Source: Bordetella parapertussis (GTDB lineage: Bacteria > Pseudomonadota > Gammaproteobacteria > Burkholderiales > Casimicrobiaceae). From it: a stretch of DNA of 64,000 bases. The stretch covers positions 1-64,000 of the forward strand of contig CALQLA020000014.1 of assembly GCA_943331295.2 (NCBI GenBank). The letters are read 5' to 3'. The notes below the pieces were generated by a model. It searched no databases. It saw only the letters and a list, made by a program, of their open reading frames with translations, and was not told where the DNA came from. The first letter of the stretch is position 1. Each line of letters begins with the position of its first letter. This document shows, piece after piece, positions 9,158 to 19,736 of this stretch. The position numbers and the translations under genes are program-made.

Positions 9158-10214
9158 CGGCCACCCTTGCCGGCGCGTCGCGCCCCGACGGCACCGCGAC
9201 CGGCGCCGCCGCGGCGATCTCGACCATCCGCCGGGCGATCCGGTCGAGCACGCCGTTGGCGACCTCGGCATACGCCTTCTGCAGCGCGTGCTCGAATGCG
9301 AGCTTGTCGGCGCCGCCGTGGCTCTTGACGACGACGCCCTTCAATCCGATCAGCGTGGCGCCGTTGTGGCGCCGCGGGTCGATGCGATGGCGGAACGCCT
9401 GCAGCACCGGGTAGGCCGCCAGCGCGGCGAGCTTGGTGAACGGCGTGCGCGTGAACTCGGCCTTCAGGAAATCGAACAGCATCTGCGCGAGGCCCTCGGA
9501 CGCCTTCAGCGCGACATTGCCGACGAAGCCGTCGCAGACCACGACGTCGGTGGTGCCCTTGTAGATGTCGTCGCCCTCGACGTTGCCGTAGAAATTGAGG
9601 CCGGAGACCTTCAGCCGCTCTGCCGTTTCCTTGACCACGTCGTTGCCCTTGATGTCTTCCTCGCCGATGTTGAGGAGGCCGACCGTCGGCCGTTCAACGC
9701 CGTGGACAGCCGAGGACAGCGCCGACCCCATCACCGCGAACTGCACCAGCTGCTCCGGCGTGCAGTTGACGTTGGCGCCCAGGTCGAGGACGGTCGTGAC
9801 GCCCCGGTGCGTGGGCATCTGCGCGGCGATCGCGGGCCGGTCGACGCCGGGCAGCATCTTCAGTACGAAGCGCGACATGGCCATCAGCGCGCCGGTGTTG
9901 CCCGCCGAGACGCAGGCCTCCGCGGCGCCGTCCTTCACCAGATTGATCGCCACGCGCATCGACGAATCCTTCTTGTTGCGCAGCGCGAGCGCGGGCGGCT
10001 CGTGCATCTCGACCACCTCGGACGCGGGATGCAGCGTCAGGCGATCGAGCGCGGGCGAGCGCAGCTTGAGGAGCGCGGCGCGCAGCGCCGGCTCGGTGCC
10101 GACGGCGATGACCCGCGCGTCCGGCGTCGCCTCGAGGAACGCGAGGGCCGCGGCCAGCGTGACCGCCGGGCCGTGATCGCCCCCCATCGCGTCGATGGCT
10201 ACGGTTACGGGCAT
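9150..10214 (-). CDS. plsX: Phosphate acyltransferase PlsX
   Basis: PlsX makes acyl-phosphate from acyl-ACP for phospholipid synthesis. The start [16 protein letters not shown] is the family signature. Later segments such as [17 protein letters not shown] and [16 protein letters not shown] are typical. It is 354 residues from the ATG at 10214. The frame is open upstream for about 70 codons of low-complexity arginine-rich sequence, which I excluded. It lies between rpmF and fabH as in most proteobacteria. Confidence 0.95.
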   Translation of the reverse strand: MPVTVAIDAMGGDHGPAVTLAAALAFLEATPDARVIAVGTEPALRAALLKLRSPALDRLTLHPASEVVEMHEPPALALRNKKDSSMRVAINLVKDGAAEACVSAGNTGALMAMSRFVLKMLPGVDRPAIAAQMPTHRGVTTVLDLGANVNCTPEQLVQFAVMGSALSSAVHGVERPTVGLLNIGEEDIKGNDVVKETAERLKVSGLNFYGNVEGDDIYKGTTDVVVCDGFVGNVALKASEGLAQMLFDFLKAEFTRTPFTKLAALAAYPVLQAFRHRIDPRRHNGATLIGLKGVVVKSHGGADKLAFEHALQKAYAEVANGVLDRIARRMVEIAAAAPVAVPSGRDAPARVAGA

Positions 10215-10311
10215 ACGGCGATTCCGTCGCTCGCGTCGGGGATTGCCCGTCTGAGGCCGGCGCGTCCCGCGCGCGACCCCCGCCAGCCGCCGACGCGACC
10301 TGGGGCCGCGA

Positions 10312-10494
10312 TTACTCTTCGCTCTTGGGCTTGATGACCTGCTTGCCGCGGTAGTAGCCGCTCGGGCTGATGTGGTGACGCATGTGGACTTCGCCGCTGA
10401 CCGGCTCGACGGCGAGTGCCGCATTGGGCAGCGCGCTGTGGGCGCGGTGCATGCCGCGCTTCGACGGGGATTTCTTGTTCTGCTGGACTGCCAT
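10312..10494 (-). CDS. rpmF: 50S ribosomal protein L32
   Basis: This 60-residue basic protein starts [19 protein letters not shown], the L32 signature, and ends with [15 protein letters not shown]. It is a component of the large ribosomal subunit. The zinc-binding cysteines found in some L32 proteins are absent, as usual for this lineage. AGGAG lies upstream of the ATG. It sits 71 bp after yceD and 97 bp before plsX. Confidence 0.96.
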   Translation of the reverse strand: MAVQQNKKSPSKRGMHRAHSALPNAALAVEPVSGEVHMRHHISPSGYYRGKQVIKPKSEE

Positions 10495-10565
10495 GACTTT
10501 CTCCTGTTGAAATTACCGCAATTACTGCAATCCGCTGCATCCGGCCGAGGTCTGCGCGTCGACTT

Positions 10566-11126
10566 CTAGCGCTTCGACTTCTTCTTCGCCGGCGCCTTCA
10601 GGTCCGCCAGCACGGCGAACGCCGAGGGCGGCTTGCTTCGTTCCGCGGACGGCACACGCGCGCCCTCCGTATCCGCCGCTTCGCCCAGCGCGCCGCAGTT
10701 TTCCTCGGCACAGCGCGGAACGAACGGCACCGTCAATACCAGTTCATCCTCGACCAGCGCCTTCGGATCGAGCGGCGCGTCGGCCGCTATCACCTCGTGC
10801 TCGGGGTCGCCCTCGTCCAACCGCGCCAGTTCGCCTTCGTCGCGGGCCAGGAGCAGCAGCGTCGTCTGCGTCACCGGCCACGCAAACGTCTGCAGGCACC
10901 GCTGGCAAACGAGCGGGAGCGTGCCCGCCACTTCCACTTCCAGCGCCGGCTGCCCGCGGGCATCGGTCGTGCCGCTGATCCTGTAGTCGACCGGCACGTC
11001 TTCGTCGCCGGGCGCCAGCAGGTCGTCCATTCGCTCCATGTCCCGCGCATCGGCGCGACCGGTGATGGTCGCGCGCCGGGCGGCGAGGCCAAACGCTTCG
11101 AAGCGGCCTTTCGGATTCGTTGTCAT
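10566..11126 (-). CDS. yceD: YceD/DUF177 family protein
   Basis: This 186-residue protein has the YceD core LPLVCQRCLQTF (CxxC) followed by an acidic stretch and a second cysteine pair (RCAEENC), then a lysine-rich tail. The family is linked to 23S rRNA accumulation and almost always precedes rpmF, as here. The molecular role is not settled. It is the first gene of the fab operon in this window; the 210-bp gap to maf must hold the divergent promoters, but I could not pick convincing hexamers. Confidence 0.9.
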   Translation of the reverse strand: MTTNPKGRFEAFGLAARRATITGRADARDMERMDDLLAPGDEDVPVDYRISGTTDARGQPALEVEVAGTLPLVCQRCLQTFAWPVTQTTLLLLARDEGELARLDEGDPEHEVIAADAPLDPKALVEDELVLTVPFVPRCAEENCGALGEAADTEGARVPSAERSKPPSAFAVLADLKAPAKKKSKR

Positions 11127-11336
11127 CGGACGACGCTATCGCCTTCGGTTCCACCACGCGGCCGCGCCTGCCACGTCCGGCCTTCGATCGCGGCGGCGCG
11201 TATGCCGGCGGCAGGCTCGGACCCCACCGATCCTGCCTCGATACCCGGTCTTTGCCGCTCCGGTCGCGCCCGGCGATCGAAAACGTTGGATAATACCGCC
11301 CGGCCCGACGAATGTCAAAAATTGCCCGCTAAAACA

Positions 11337-11972
11337 ATGATGAACCCGCACGAGCCCCACCCGAGCGCCGCGACCGGCGCGCGCCCGCTGGTGCTGGCGT
11401 CGACGTCCCGCTACCGGCGGGCGCTGCTCCTGCAGCTCGGGCTGCCGTTTTCCGTCGCGGCGCCGCCCACGGACGAGACCGCCCTGCCCGGCGAAACCCC
11501 GGCGGCCACCGCGCTGCGGCTGGCCGAAGCCAAGGCGCGCAGCGTCCGGGCGGCACATCCCACGGCACTGATCATCGGCTCCGACCAGGTGGCCGACTGC
11601 GACGGCCGGGCGATCGGCAAGGCGGGCAGCCACGCCGCCGCGGTGGCCCAGCTCTCGTCGCTGTCGGGCCGCACGGTCGTGTTCCACACCGGCCTCGCGC
11701 TGCTCGACGCCGTCAGCGGCCACTGCCAGGCCGCGCTGGTCGACGTGACGAGCACGTTCCGCGTGCTTTCGGCGGAGGCGATCGAATCCTATCTCCGGCG
11801 CGACCAGCCGTACGACTGCGCCGGGTCGGTCAAGTCGGATGCCCTTGGCATCGCGCTCTTCAAGTCGATCGAAAGCGACGACCCGAGCGCCCTTGTCGGC
11901 CTGCCGCTTATCCGGCTGACCGACATGCTGATCAACGCCGGCGTCGACATCCTGGGGCGCGACGCGCCGTGA
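11337..11972 (+). CDS. Maf-family nucleotide pyrophosphatase (YceF type)
   Basis: Maf proteins hydrolyse non-canonical nucleoside triphosphates. The opening LVLASTSRYRRALLLQL is the YceF-subfamily form (m7GTP pyrophosphatase) rather than the YhdE form. The conserved GSDQVADCDGRAIGK, CAGSVKSDALG and GLPLIRLTDML follow. The length is 211 residues. Two adjacent ATGs (11337, 11340) are possible starts. It is transcribed away from the yceD-rpmF-fab operon. Confidence 0.9.
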   Translation: MMNPHEPHPSAATGARPLVLASTSRYRRALLLQLGLPFSVAAPPTDETALPGETPAATALRLAEAKARSVRAAHPTALIIGSDQVADCDGRAIGKAGSHAAAVAQLSSLSGRTVVFHTGLALLDAVSGHCQAALVDVTSTFRVLSAEAIESYLRRDQPYDCAGSVKSDALGIALFKSIESDDPSALVGLPLIRLTDMLINAGVDILGRDAP

Positions 11973-12016
11973 TCGCCGCGGCGGCTTCGGCACGCGCGGC
12001 CGCAATCGCGGGCGTT

Positions 12017-12107
12017 CACCCGGGTTTCGCTCCGCTCAACACCGGGCCACGCGTGAGGCAGGGTTGCCCTAGCCGGGCCTTGAGCGCCAGCGAAACCCGG
12101 GGCAACC
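12017..12107. repeat. REP/BIME-like palindromic repeat, copy A
   Basis: Two arms face each other: CCCGGGTTTCGCT...CTCAAC.CCGGGC at 12018-12053, then the complementary TAGCCGGGCC-TTGAGCGCCAGCGAAACCCGGGG at 12070-12102. Arm order is reversed relative to the other copies. It fills the gap between maf and the next gene. Confidence 0.75.
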
Positions 12108-12138
12108 GTGCACCTGCCCCCCGACCGACGGGCCGCCG

Positions 12139-12846
12139 GTGAGCGGCCGGCTCTACCTCGTGCCCAACCTGCTCGGCATCGTGCCGCCTGAGGACGTGCT
12201 GCCGGCGCGGACGCTGGCGGTCGCCCGCGCGCTGCGGCACTTCGTCGTGGAGAACGCCAAGCCCGCGCGCGCGTTCCTGAAATCCGTCGGGACGCCGACC
12301 CCGCTGCAGGCGATCGGCATCGAGGAAATCGGCGCGACGCCTTCCCTCGCCCGCTGCGCCGCGCTCCTCGCGCCGGCGCGGGCCGGCAACGACGTCGGGA
12401 TGCTGTCGGACGCGGGCTGCCCGGGAATCGCCGACCCCGGCGCGCTGCTGGTCGCCGCAGCGCACCGCGAGGGCATCGCCGTCGTGCCGCTGGTCGGCCC
12501 CTCGTCGATCCTGCTGGCGCTGATGGCTTCCGGCATGAACGGCCAGGGCTTCGCGTTCCACGGCTACCTGCCGATCAAGCCCGACGAGCGCGGCGCCGCG
12601 ATCCTCCGGCTCGAGGCCGCGGCGCAGAAGAGCGGCGCCGCGCAGTTGTTCATCGAGACGCCGTATCGCAACCCGGCGCTGCTCGCCGCGCTGATCACGG
12701 CCTGCCGCGCGGAGACGCGGCTGTGCGTCGCGGCCGATCTCACCACGGCGGGCGAGAGCATCGAGTCGCGGCGCATCGCCGATTGGCGCGGCCGCGATCT
12801 CGCGTCGTACGCCAAGCGCCCCGCGATGTTCGTGCTGCAGGCGTGA
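12139..12846 (+). CDS. RsmI-like SAM-dependent (tetrapyrrole-methylase fold) methyltransferase
   Basis: The 235-residue protein belongs to the tetrapyrrole methylase superfamily: LYLVPNLLG at the N-terminus, DVGMLSDAGCPGIADPG at about 95-110, and VPLVGPSSILLALMASG at about 122-140. It resembles the 16S rRNA 2-prime-O-methyltransferase RsmI (YraL). It is shorter, and it opens LVPNLLG where RsmI has VATPIGN. It is therefore a paralogue of uncertain substrate, commonly found beside maf in this group. The start is a GTG at 12139. REP-like repeats flank it on both sides. Confidence 0.82.
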   Translation: MSGRLYLVPNLLGIVPPEDVLPARTLAVARALRHFVVENAKPARAFLKSVGTPTPLQAIGIEEIGATPSLARCAALLAPARAGNDVGMLSDAGCPGIADPGALLVAAAHREGIAVVPLVGPSSILLALMASGMNGQGFAFHGYLPIKPDERGAAILRLEAAAQKSGAAQLFIETPYRNPALLAALITACRAETRLCVAADLTTAGESIESRRIADWRGRDLASYAKRPAMFVLQA

Positions 12847-12878
12847 CGCCGCGCCACCGGCGCCACCGACATCGTCGT

Positions 12879-12970
12879 GTAGCCCGGATTGAGCGCCAGC
12901 GAAATCCGGGTGGACCGTGCCCGATTGCGCCTCCCCCCGGGTTTCGCTGGCGCTCAACCCGGGTTACGCA
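12879..12970. repeat. REP/BIME-like palindromic repeat, copy B
   Basis: This is the most complete copy. The left arm is TAGCCCGGATTGAGCGCCAG plus CGAAATCCGGG, then a spacer GTGGACCGTGCCCGATTGCG, then the right arm CCCGGGTTTCGCTGGCGC plus TCAACCCGGGTTACG. The arms are near-perfect inverted repeats of about 32 bp. Confidence 0.85.
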
Positions 12971-13041
12971 AGATCCCGCACAGCGCGCACCGGGGGGCTC
13001 CGTCGGCACCCGCGCGGCCGCCCGACGGGCGCCCGCCCGCG

Positions 13042-13139
13042 CCCCCCCCTGGGGGGAGGCGCGCGAAGCGCGCTCCGGGGGGGCCCACTACCCCCCCTGG
13101 GGGGGAGGCGCGCGAAGCGCGCTCCGGGGGGGCCCACTA
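13042..13139. repeat. 49-bp tandem duplication, GC-rich hairpin unit
   Basis: Two near-identical 49-bp units run 13042-13090 and 13091-13139, with a partial third starting at 13140. Each contains a C-run facing a G-run and the hairpin GGCGCGCGAAGCGCGC. The repeat reaches into the last codons of the CBS-domain gene, so it sets that protein's C-terminus. It could act as a transcription stop for both converging genes, but there is no U-tract. Confidence 0.8.
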
Positions 13140-13574
13140 CCCCCCCTGCGCGTCGCTGATGTAGCTCTTGAGCATCCGGTTCTCGAAGCTCTGGTCCTCG
13201 TAAACAGCCTTGGCTACGTCGTGGAACGAGACGACGCCGAGCAGCATCGCGCCGTCCATCACCGGCACGTAACGCGCGTGGCGCTCGAGCATGATCCGCC
13301 GCAGTTCCATCACGTCGATAGCCGGCGTCGCGGTGAGCGGACCCGGGTCGGCGATCGCGCGGATCGCGAGATCGCCGAGCACGCCGCCTCGCGCCGCCAG
13401 CGCCTTCAGCACCTCGGCGAACGTGAGAAGGCCGACCATGCGGCCGTGGTCCATCACGACCAGCGACCCGATGTCGTGCTGGGCCATCACCTCGACCGCA
13501 TCGAGCACCGGTGCGTCCGGCGTGGTCGTGAACAGTGCGTTGCCCTTGATACGCAGGATTTCGCTGACGACCAT
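13137..13574 (-). CDS. CBS-domain-pair protein
   Basis: The 145-residue protein is a single Bateman module. CBS1 is about 8-60 (DAVEVMAQHDIGSLVVMDHG.MVGLLTFAEVL) and CBS2 about 75-130 (LRRIMLERHARYVPVMDG..LLGVVSFHDVAKAV). Such stand-alone modules bind adenosyl ligands and regulate unknown partners. The ATG at 13574 begins MVVSEILRIKG; upstream extension is arginine-rich noise. The final residues lie in the tandem repeat. It follows recR on the same strand. Confidence 0.85.
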   Translation of the reverse strand: MVVSEILRIKGNALFTTTPDAPVLDAVEVMAQHDIGSLVVMDHGRMVGLLTFAEVLKALAARGGVLGDLAIRAIADPGPLTATPAIDVMELRRIMLERHARYVPVMDGAMLLGVVSFHDVAKAVYEDQSFENRMLKSYISDAQGG

Positions 13575-13680
13575 GGTTCGTCCTCCGGCATCGTTCCCCG
13601 GCCCTGCGGGAACCGTTCCGCAGCGTACTCCCGGCCGGCCGGCCGACGCAACGGGAGGGGAGCCCCCCGCCCGGCGTCGA

Positions 13681-14322
13681 TCAGCCCTGGATCGCCCGGC
13701 GCTCGCGCATCGCCTGCGCCAGCGTGCCGCTGTCGACGTACTCGAGCTCGCCGCCGACGGGCACCCCGCGCGCAAGGCGGCTCACCTTGAGTCCGCGCGC
13801 GGCCAGCAGCTCGCCGATGTAGTGCGCGGTCGCCTCGCCCTCGTTGGTGAAGTTGGTCGCCAGCACGATCTCCTGGACGACGCCGTCGGTGGCGCGCTGC
13901 AGCAGCCGCTCGAGCCGGATTTCCTTCGGGCCGATGCCGTCGAGCGGCGACAGCCGGCCCATCAGCACGAAATAGAGGCCCGCGTAGGCGTTCGTCTGCT
14001 CGACCATCAGCAGGTCGGCCGGCGTCTCGACCACGCACAGCAGCGTTGGATCGCGCTTGGCCGAGCGGCAGAGCACGCAGACGGCGTCCTCAGTGAACGT
14101 GTTGCAGCGCTCGCAGTGCCGCACCGTCTCGGCGGCATGCGAGAGCGCATGCGCGAGGCGGACGGCGCCGGCGCGATCGTGCTGGAGCAGGTGCAGCGCC
14201 ATCCGTTGCGCCGCCTTCGGGCCCACCCCCGGCAGGCAGCGCAGCGCCCGCGCGAGATCGTCGAGGCCCGACAGGGGCTCCAGCGCGGTCGCCCCGCGCG
14301 CGGCGCCGCGGGAATCGGTCAT
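13681..14322 (-). CDS. recR: Recombination mediator RecR
   Basis: RecR acts with RecO to load RecA at single-strand gaps. The protein has the N-terminal helix-hairpin-helix ([18 protein letters not shown]), a four-cysteine zinc finger (CERC...CVLC, about residues 70-88) and a Toprim domain ([14 protein letters not shown]...[11 protein letters not shown]). At 213 residues it is slightly longer than E. coli RecR because of the N-terminal leader. The order dnaX-ybaB-recR is the classical one. Confidence 0.95.
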   Translation of the reverse strand: MTDSRGAARGATALEPLSGLDDLARALRCLPGVGPKAAQRMALHLLQHDRAGAVRLAHALSHAAETVRHCERCNTFTEDAVCVLCRSAKRDPTLLCVVETPADLLMVEQTNAYAGLYFVLMGRLSPLDGIGPKEIRLERLLQRATDGVVQEIVLATNFTNEGEATAHYIGELLAARGLKVSRLARGVPVGGELEYVDSGTLAQAMRERRAIQG

Positions 14323-14343
14323 CGTTGCGATCTGCGCACCGCG

Positions 14344-14670
14344 CTAGAACGGCAGCTTGAAGCCGGGCGGCATCGGCATGCCCATCGTCAGCCCCGCCAT
14401 CCTTTCCTGCGTCGTGGACTCGACGCGGCGGACGGCGTCGTTGACGGCCGCGGCCACGAGGTCCTCCAGCATGTCGCGGTCCTCGCCCAGCAGCGACGGA
14501 TCGATCGACACGCGCTTCACGTCGTGGCGGCAGGTCATGACGACCTTCACGAGGCCGGCGCCGGCCTGGCCTTCCACCTCGACAGTGGCGAGGTCTTCCT
14601 GCGCTTTCTTCAGGTTTTCCTGCATCTGCTGGGCCTGCTTCATCAGCCCTGCAAGCTGGTTCTTCATCAT
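14344..14670 (-). CDS. ybaB: YbaB/EbfC nucleoid-associated protein
   Basis: This 108-residue protein begins [20 protein letters not shown], a coiled N-terminal helix typical of YbaB, followed by [20 protein letters not shown]. It forms DNA-binding dimers that coat the nucleoid. It sits 21 bp before recR and 53 bp after dnaX. Confidence 0.93.
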   Translation of the reverse strand: MMKNQLAGLMKQAQQMQENLKKAQEDLATVEVEGQAGAGLVKVVMTCRHDVKRVSIDPSLLGEDRDMLEDLVAAAVNDAVRRVESTTQERMAGLTMGMPMPPGFKLPF

Positions 14671-14723
14671 GGCGGCAACTCCTCGGGTACGGATCCGGTG
14701 CGCGGGCGAGCGGCGGGCCGGCG

Positions 14724-16487
14724 CTACGAGACGGGCTTGATGGAATCGGGCTTGATCTTCGCGGCGAAGCGCTCGATGACGTCGCGCACGAAGGGCTCCT
14801 CGCGGAACGACGCCTCGATCTTCGCCTTGTGCAGGGCCTTGTCGCGACGCTCCTGCGCGGCCAGCGATGCATCAGCGGTCGACGAGAACTCGAAGGCGAG
14901 GCGAACCTTGCCGCCGGTCGCCTCGTCGAGCGTCGCCTTCAGCTTGTCCGCGTAGGCCTTGTCGGTCAGGTGCCTCTGCGCCTCCGCGACGCAGAGCACG
15001 AGTTCGTGGCCGACGCACCGGACCAGCGCCGACTGCGCGGCGAGCTGGCCGGCGATGCCGGAGAGCTTGAGGCTCGCGACGAAGGCCGGCCACTGCGCCG
15101 GATCGGTCGGCAGCGGGCGCGGCGCGACGGCTTCCGCGGGCGGCGGCGCGGTCGCGGCGCCGGCATCGGCCGGACGCGGAGCAGCCGGCGCGAGGGCAGC
15201 CGCCGGTCGCGCGCCGCCGGGAGTTGACACCAACGTCGCGCGCGTCGCGACTGCCGCGGGCGGCGGCACGCGCGGCGCAGCCGGCGCGGCTGTGCGCGGC
15301 TCGACCCCGGCGGCGGCCGGAGCGCTCGCCGCCGGGGTCGCGACTCGCGCCGGTCGCTCGCCCGCGGCACCGCGGTCGGCGCCGCCTGCCCCCTGCGCTC
15401 CGGCGCCCGGCTCGAACGCGAGCAGGCGCAGCAGCGTCATCGCGAATCCGGTCGCCTCGTCCGGCGCGAGGGCCAGGTCGGCCCGGCCCTGCACGCAGAT
15501 CTGGTAGGCGAGCTGGACCATCTCCGGCGTCATCGCCGCCGCGTAAGGCGTGATGCGCGCGGCGTCTTCCATCGCCTCGGCCGCCCCGGGGACCGCCTGC
15601 ACCGTCGCGACGCGGTGGAACAGCGCGGCAAGCTCCTCCAGCGCCGATGCGAACGCATTGCTGCGCACAGCCAGCGCGTCGACCTCGGCCAGCAGCGCGG
15701 ATCCGTCATCGCCCTGCAGCGCGTCGACGATCCGGTAGACGTGCTCGGTGTCGACCGCGCCCAGCATCTCGCGCACCGCGGGCTCGTGCACTTCGCCGCC
15801 GCCGTAGGCGATCGCCTGGTCGAGCAGCGACAGCGCGTCGCGCATCGAGCCGCGCGCCGCCCGCGCGATCAGCGCCAGTGCCGGCGGTTCGGCGGCGATC
15901 GCCTCGGCGACGAGGATTGCGGCCAGCCGCTCCGCGATCAACGCCGGCGGCAGTTGCCGCAAGTTGAACTGAAGGCAGCGCGACAGCACGGTGACGGGGA
16001 TCTTCTGCGGGTCGGTCGTGGCCAGCACGAACTTGACGTGCTCCGGCGGCTCCTCGAGCGTCTTCAGCATCGAGTTGAAGGCCGCCTTCGACAGCATGTG
16101 CACTTCGTCGATCAGGTAGACCTTGAAGCGCCCGGTCGTCGGCGCGTAGCGCGCGTTGTCGAGGATCTCGCGCATGTTGTCGATGCCGGTGTTCGACGCC
16201 GCGTCGAGCTCGAGCAGGTCGACGAAGCGGCCGGCATCGATGTCGGTGCAGGCCGCGCAGGTGCCGCACGGTGTCGCCGACACGCCGTTGGTGAGGCAGT
16301 TGAGGCTCTTGGCGAGGATCCGCGCGATGGTCGTCTTGCCGACGCCGCGGGTGCCCGTCAGCAGGTACGCGTGGTGCAGCCGGTTGCGCGTGAGCGCGCC
16401 GGAGAGCGCCTGGACCACGTGTTCCTGGCCGGCGAGTTCACCGAACGTCCTGGGTCGCCACTTGCGGGCGAGAACCTGATAGCTCAT
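14724..16487 (-). CDS. dnaX: DNA polymerase III subunit gamma/tau
   Basis: DnaX is the AAA+ clamp-loader ATPase. It shows Walker A GTRGVGKT (45-52), a zinc module with Cys64, Cys74, Cys77 and Cys80, and Walker B LIDEVHM (126-131). An Ala/Pro-rich linker spans about 370-460, and a C-terminal tau-like domain is present. At 587 residues it is close to E. coli tau. I did not see an obvious A-rich slippery site for a separate gamma form. The 4.5S RNA gene lies 102 bp upstream on the same strand. Confidence 0.95.
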   Translation of the reverse strand: MSYQVLARKWRPRTFGELAGQEHVVQALSGALTRNRLHHAYLLTGTRGVGKTTIARILAKSLNCLTNGVSATPCGTCAACTDIDAGRFVDLLELDAASNTGIDNMREILDNARYAPTTGRFKVYLIDEVHMLSKAAFNSMLKTLEEPPEHVKFVLATTDPQKIPVTVLSRCLQFNLRQLPPALIAERLAAILVAEAIAAEPPALALIARAARGSMRDALSLLDQAIAYGGGEVHEPAVREMLGAVDTEHVYRIVDALQGDDGSALLAEVDALAVRSNAFASALEELAALFHRVATVQAVPGAAEAMEDAARITPYAAAMTPEMVQLAYQICVQGRADLALAPDEATGFAMTLLRLLAFEPGAGAQGAGGADRGAAGERPARVATPAASAPAAAGVEPRTAAPAAPRVPPPAAVATRATLVSTPGGARPAAALAPAAPRPADAGAATAPPPAEAVAPRPLPTDPAQWPAFVASLKLSGIAGQLAAQSALVRCVGHELVLCVAEAQRHLTDKAYADKLKATLDEATGGKVRLAFEFSSTADASLAAQERRDKALHKAKIEASFREEPFVRDVIERFAAKIKPDSIKPVS

Positions 16488-16589
16488 GGCGGTGGCGCGT
16501 TACGCGTTGCGGGCAGGCCGTGGGGGCCGGGCGCCGGCGGGCGGCCGCGAAGGATTCCCGCGCGCCCCGCGCTCAACCCGCAAAAGGGT

Positions 16590-16685
16590 GGCGAGCCGTT
16601 CCCCCGGCACTTGCAGTGAGTCGCTGTGGCTGCTTCCTTCCGGACCTGACCAGATTCACGACGCTGCAATGCGGGGCGACCCGCC
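16590..16685 (-). ncRNA. ffs: Signal recognition particle 4.5S RNA
   Basis: The minus strand contains the near-invariant SRP core GGTCAGGTCCGGAAGGAAGC. The flanks pair as a long hairpin, closing with GGCGGGTCG (5-prime end) against CGGCTCGCC (3-prime end), nine consecutive pairs counting G-U. The size is about 96 nt. Position next to dnaX is conserved in proteobacteria. The ends are set from the base-paired stem and could be off by a few bases. Confidence 0.92.
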
Positions 16686-16717
16686 GATGATTGGTCGCGC
16701 ATTTCACGCGAGGTCCG

Positions 16718-16746
16718 ATTATCGACGATCGGCCCCCGCGGAGCAA
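16718..16746 (-). promoter_or_regulatory. Candidate promoter for 4.5S RNA
   Basis: On the minus strand TTGCTC (complement of 16741-16746) and GATAAT (complement of 16718-16723) are 17 bp apart. Transcription would start about 25 nt before the RNA stem, leaving a leader that could be trimmed. Confidence 0.45.
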
Positions 16747-16807
16747 GCGCGAAGGTTCCGGGCAGCGGGCCGGACCGGGCGCGCCGGGGTCGCCGGGGCC
16801 GTCTCGC

Positions 16808-16813
16808 TATAAT
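16808..16813 (+). promoter_or_regulatory. -10 element upstream of mltF
   Basis: A perfect TATAAT lies 52 bp before the mltF GTG. No good -35 hexamer is present at the right distance (the bases there are CGGGGT). It may depend on an activator or be fortuitous. Confidence 0.35.
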
Positions 16814-16865
16814 CCCCGGGGTCGCCCTACCCTCCTCCTGCCACGACTGCCAACCCAAGACCACA

Positions 16866-18383
16866 GTGCGCCCGACGCGCCAAATCGCCCTGATCGCCTT
16901 CGGCATCGTTGCTGCCGTGGCACTGGTACCGATGCTGCCGCGGGTCGGCCCGCCGGTGCCGGTATCGCTGCCGCCGCCGGACGTCGCGAAGGAGCTGGTG
17001 GTGCTGATCCGGCCGGGGCCGGTCGTGTTCTTTCCCGGCCCCGACGGCACCCCGATTGGCTTCGACGCCGATCTTGCCCGCCTGTTCGCCGACGAATTGC
17101 ACGTGCCGGTCCGGTTCGTGCCCGTCACGTCGACGTCGGAGATGATGACCGCGATCTCCCGGGGCGAGGGCCACATCGGCGCCGGCGGGCTGCTGCGACC
17201 GATCTCGCGGCCGGCGCAGCGGCCGGCGAGCCCGCCCGCCCCGCCGCGCGGCACCGTCGTGGCCGAGGCGGGTCCGGGCACCGGCCCCGCCGCCGACGCC
17301 ACGGATGCCGTATGGTGGAGCGTCGGCTACTACCCGGTCGAGCCCGTGCTGATCTACAACAGCGACGGCTACAAGCCGGTGACCTGGGACGACCTCGCCG
17401 GCGAGACCGTGGCCTACGTCGACGACGCGAGCCTCGAAGGCGAGATGGCGGCCGTCTCGGCCGCGCATCCGGCCGTCCGCTTCAAGGCGCTGGACCTGCC
17501 GTCGCCGGCAGGGCTGTTCGCGCAGGTCTCCGACGGCACGATCGGCTACGCGATCGTCGGCTCGCTCGCGGCGGCGGTGGCGAAGAACGTCTACCTCGAC
17601 TACGAGGTGGCATTCCCGGTGGGCGCCCGGCGCGAAGTCGCGTGGACGGTTCCGGCACGATTTCCGCAAGTGCTCGCCGACCTCGACCGTTTCCTCGCCC
17701 GGGCCGTCCAGGACGGCACGATCCGCCGCCTCGCCGAGCGGTACCTGCCCGACAACCGGCAGTTCCAGCGCGTGGACGCGAGCGCCTTCCGCGACAGCAT
17801 CCGCAGCGTGCTGCCGCAGTGGAAATCGCTGTTCCGCGATGCGCAGGAGCGCACCGACGTCGAGTGGCGGCTGCTGGCCGCCATCGCCTACCAGGAATCC
17901 AAGTGGGACCCGTACGCCACCAGCGAGACCGGCGTGCGCGGGATGATGCAGATCACCGAGGACACCGCGCGGCACCTCGGCATCACCGACCGCCTCGACC
18001 CGGCGCAGAGCGTGCTGGGCGCCGCCCGCTACCTGCGCGACCTGAAGGCCAAGCTGCCGGCCCGGATTGCGGAGCCCGACCGTACCTGGCTGGCCCTCGC
18101 CGCGTTCAACATCGGCCTCGGCCACCTCGAGGATGCGCGGGTGCTCGCGCAGAAGCAGAAGTTCAACCCCGACCTGTGGGCCGACGTGAAGAAGGTGCTG
18201 CCGCTCCTCGCGCAGCCCGAATTCCACGCCGACCTGAAGAACGGCTACGCGCGCGGCGGGATGCCGGTGGCGTTCGTCGACCGGGTGCGCGCGTACTACG
18301 ACATGCTGCTCGCCGACCAGCCCGCGTTGCAGCCGCGGCTGCGGATGTTCACCGACAAGGACGACAAGCGCCCGGAGAAGTGA
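16866..18383 (+). CDS. mltF: Membrane-bound lytic transglycosylase F
   Basis: MltF cleaves peptidoglycan glycan strands. It has an N-terminal membrane anchor (about 5-25), a periplasmic solute-binding-like domain (about 40-300) and a C-terminal SLT lysozyme-like domain with the catalytic Glu344 in AIAYQESKWDPYA, then GVRGMMQIT. At 505 residues it is close to E. coli MltF (518). An extra Pro/Ala-rich insertion at about 113-145 interrupts the substrate-binding-like domain. The start is GTG at 16866. It converges on serS with only 7 bp between stops. Confidence 0.92.
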   Translation: MRPTRQIALIAFGIVAAVALVPMLPRVGPPVPVSLPPPDVAKELVVLIRPGPVVFFPGPDGTPIGFDADLARLFADELHVPVRFVPVTSTSEMMTAISRGEGHIGAGGLLRPISRPAQRPASPPAPPRGTVVAEAGPGTGPAADATDAVWWSVGYYPVEPVLIYNSDGYKPVTWDDLAGETVAYVDDASLEGEMAAVSAAHPAVRFKALDLPSPAGLFAQVSDGTIGYAIVGSLAAAVAKNVYLDYEVAFPVGARREVAWTVPARFPQVLADLDRFLARAVQDGTIRRLAERYLPDNRQFQRVDASAFRDSIRSVLPQWKSLFRDAQERTDVEWRLLAAIAYQESKWDPYATSETGVRGMMQITEDTARHLGITDRLDPAQSVLGAARYLRDLKAKLPARIAEPDRTWLALAAFNIGLGHLEDARVLAQKQKFNPDLWADVKKVLPLLAQPEFHADLKNGYARGGMPVAFVDRVRAYYDMLLADQPALQPRLRMFTDKDDKRPEK

Positions 18384-18390
18384 CCGGCAG

Positions 18391-19698
<1,308 letters not shown>

Positions 19699-19736
19699 TT
19701 AGCAAACTGCGGGGGATAACCGCGTGCAGCCCGTGG

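Noticed and set aside
8201..9271. Longer fabH starting upstream of the GTG at 9157
   Set aside because: The added residues are arginine/serine-rich plsX-complementary noise and no FabH family member has them.
14724..16487. Programmed frameshift in dnaX giving a gamma form
   Set aside because: No A-rich slippery heptamer with a following stem was noticed in this very GC-rich gene.
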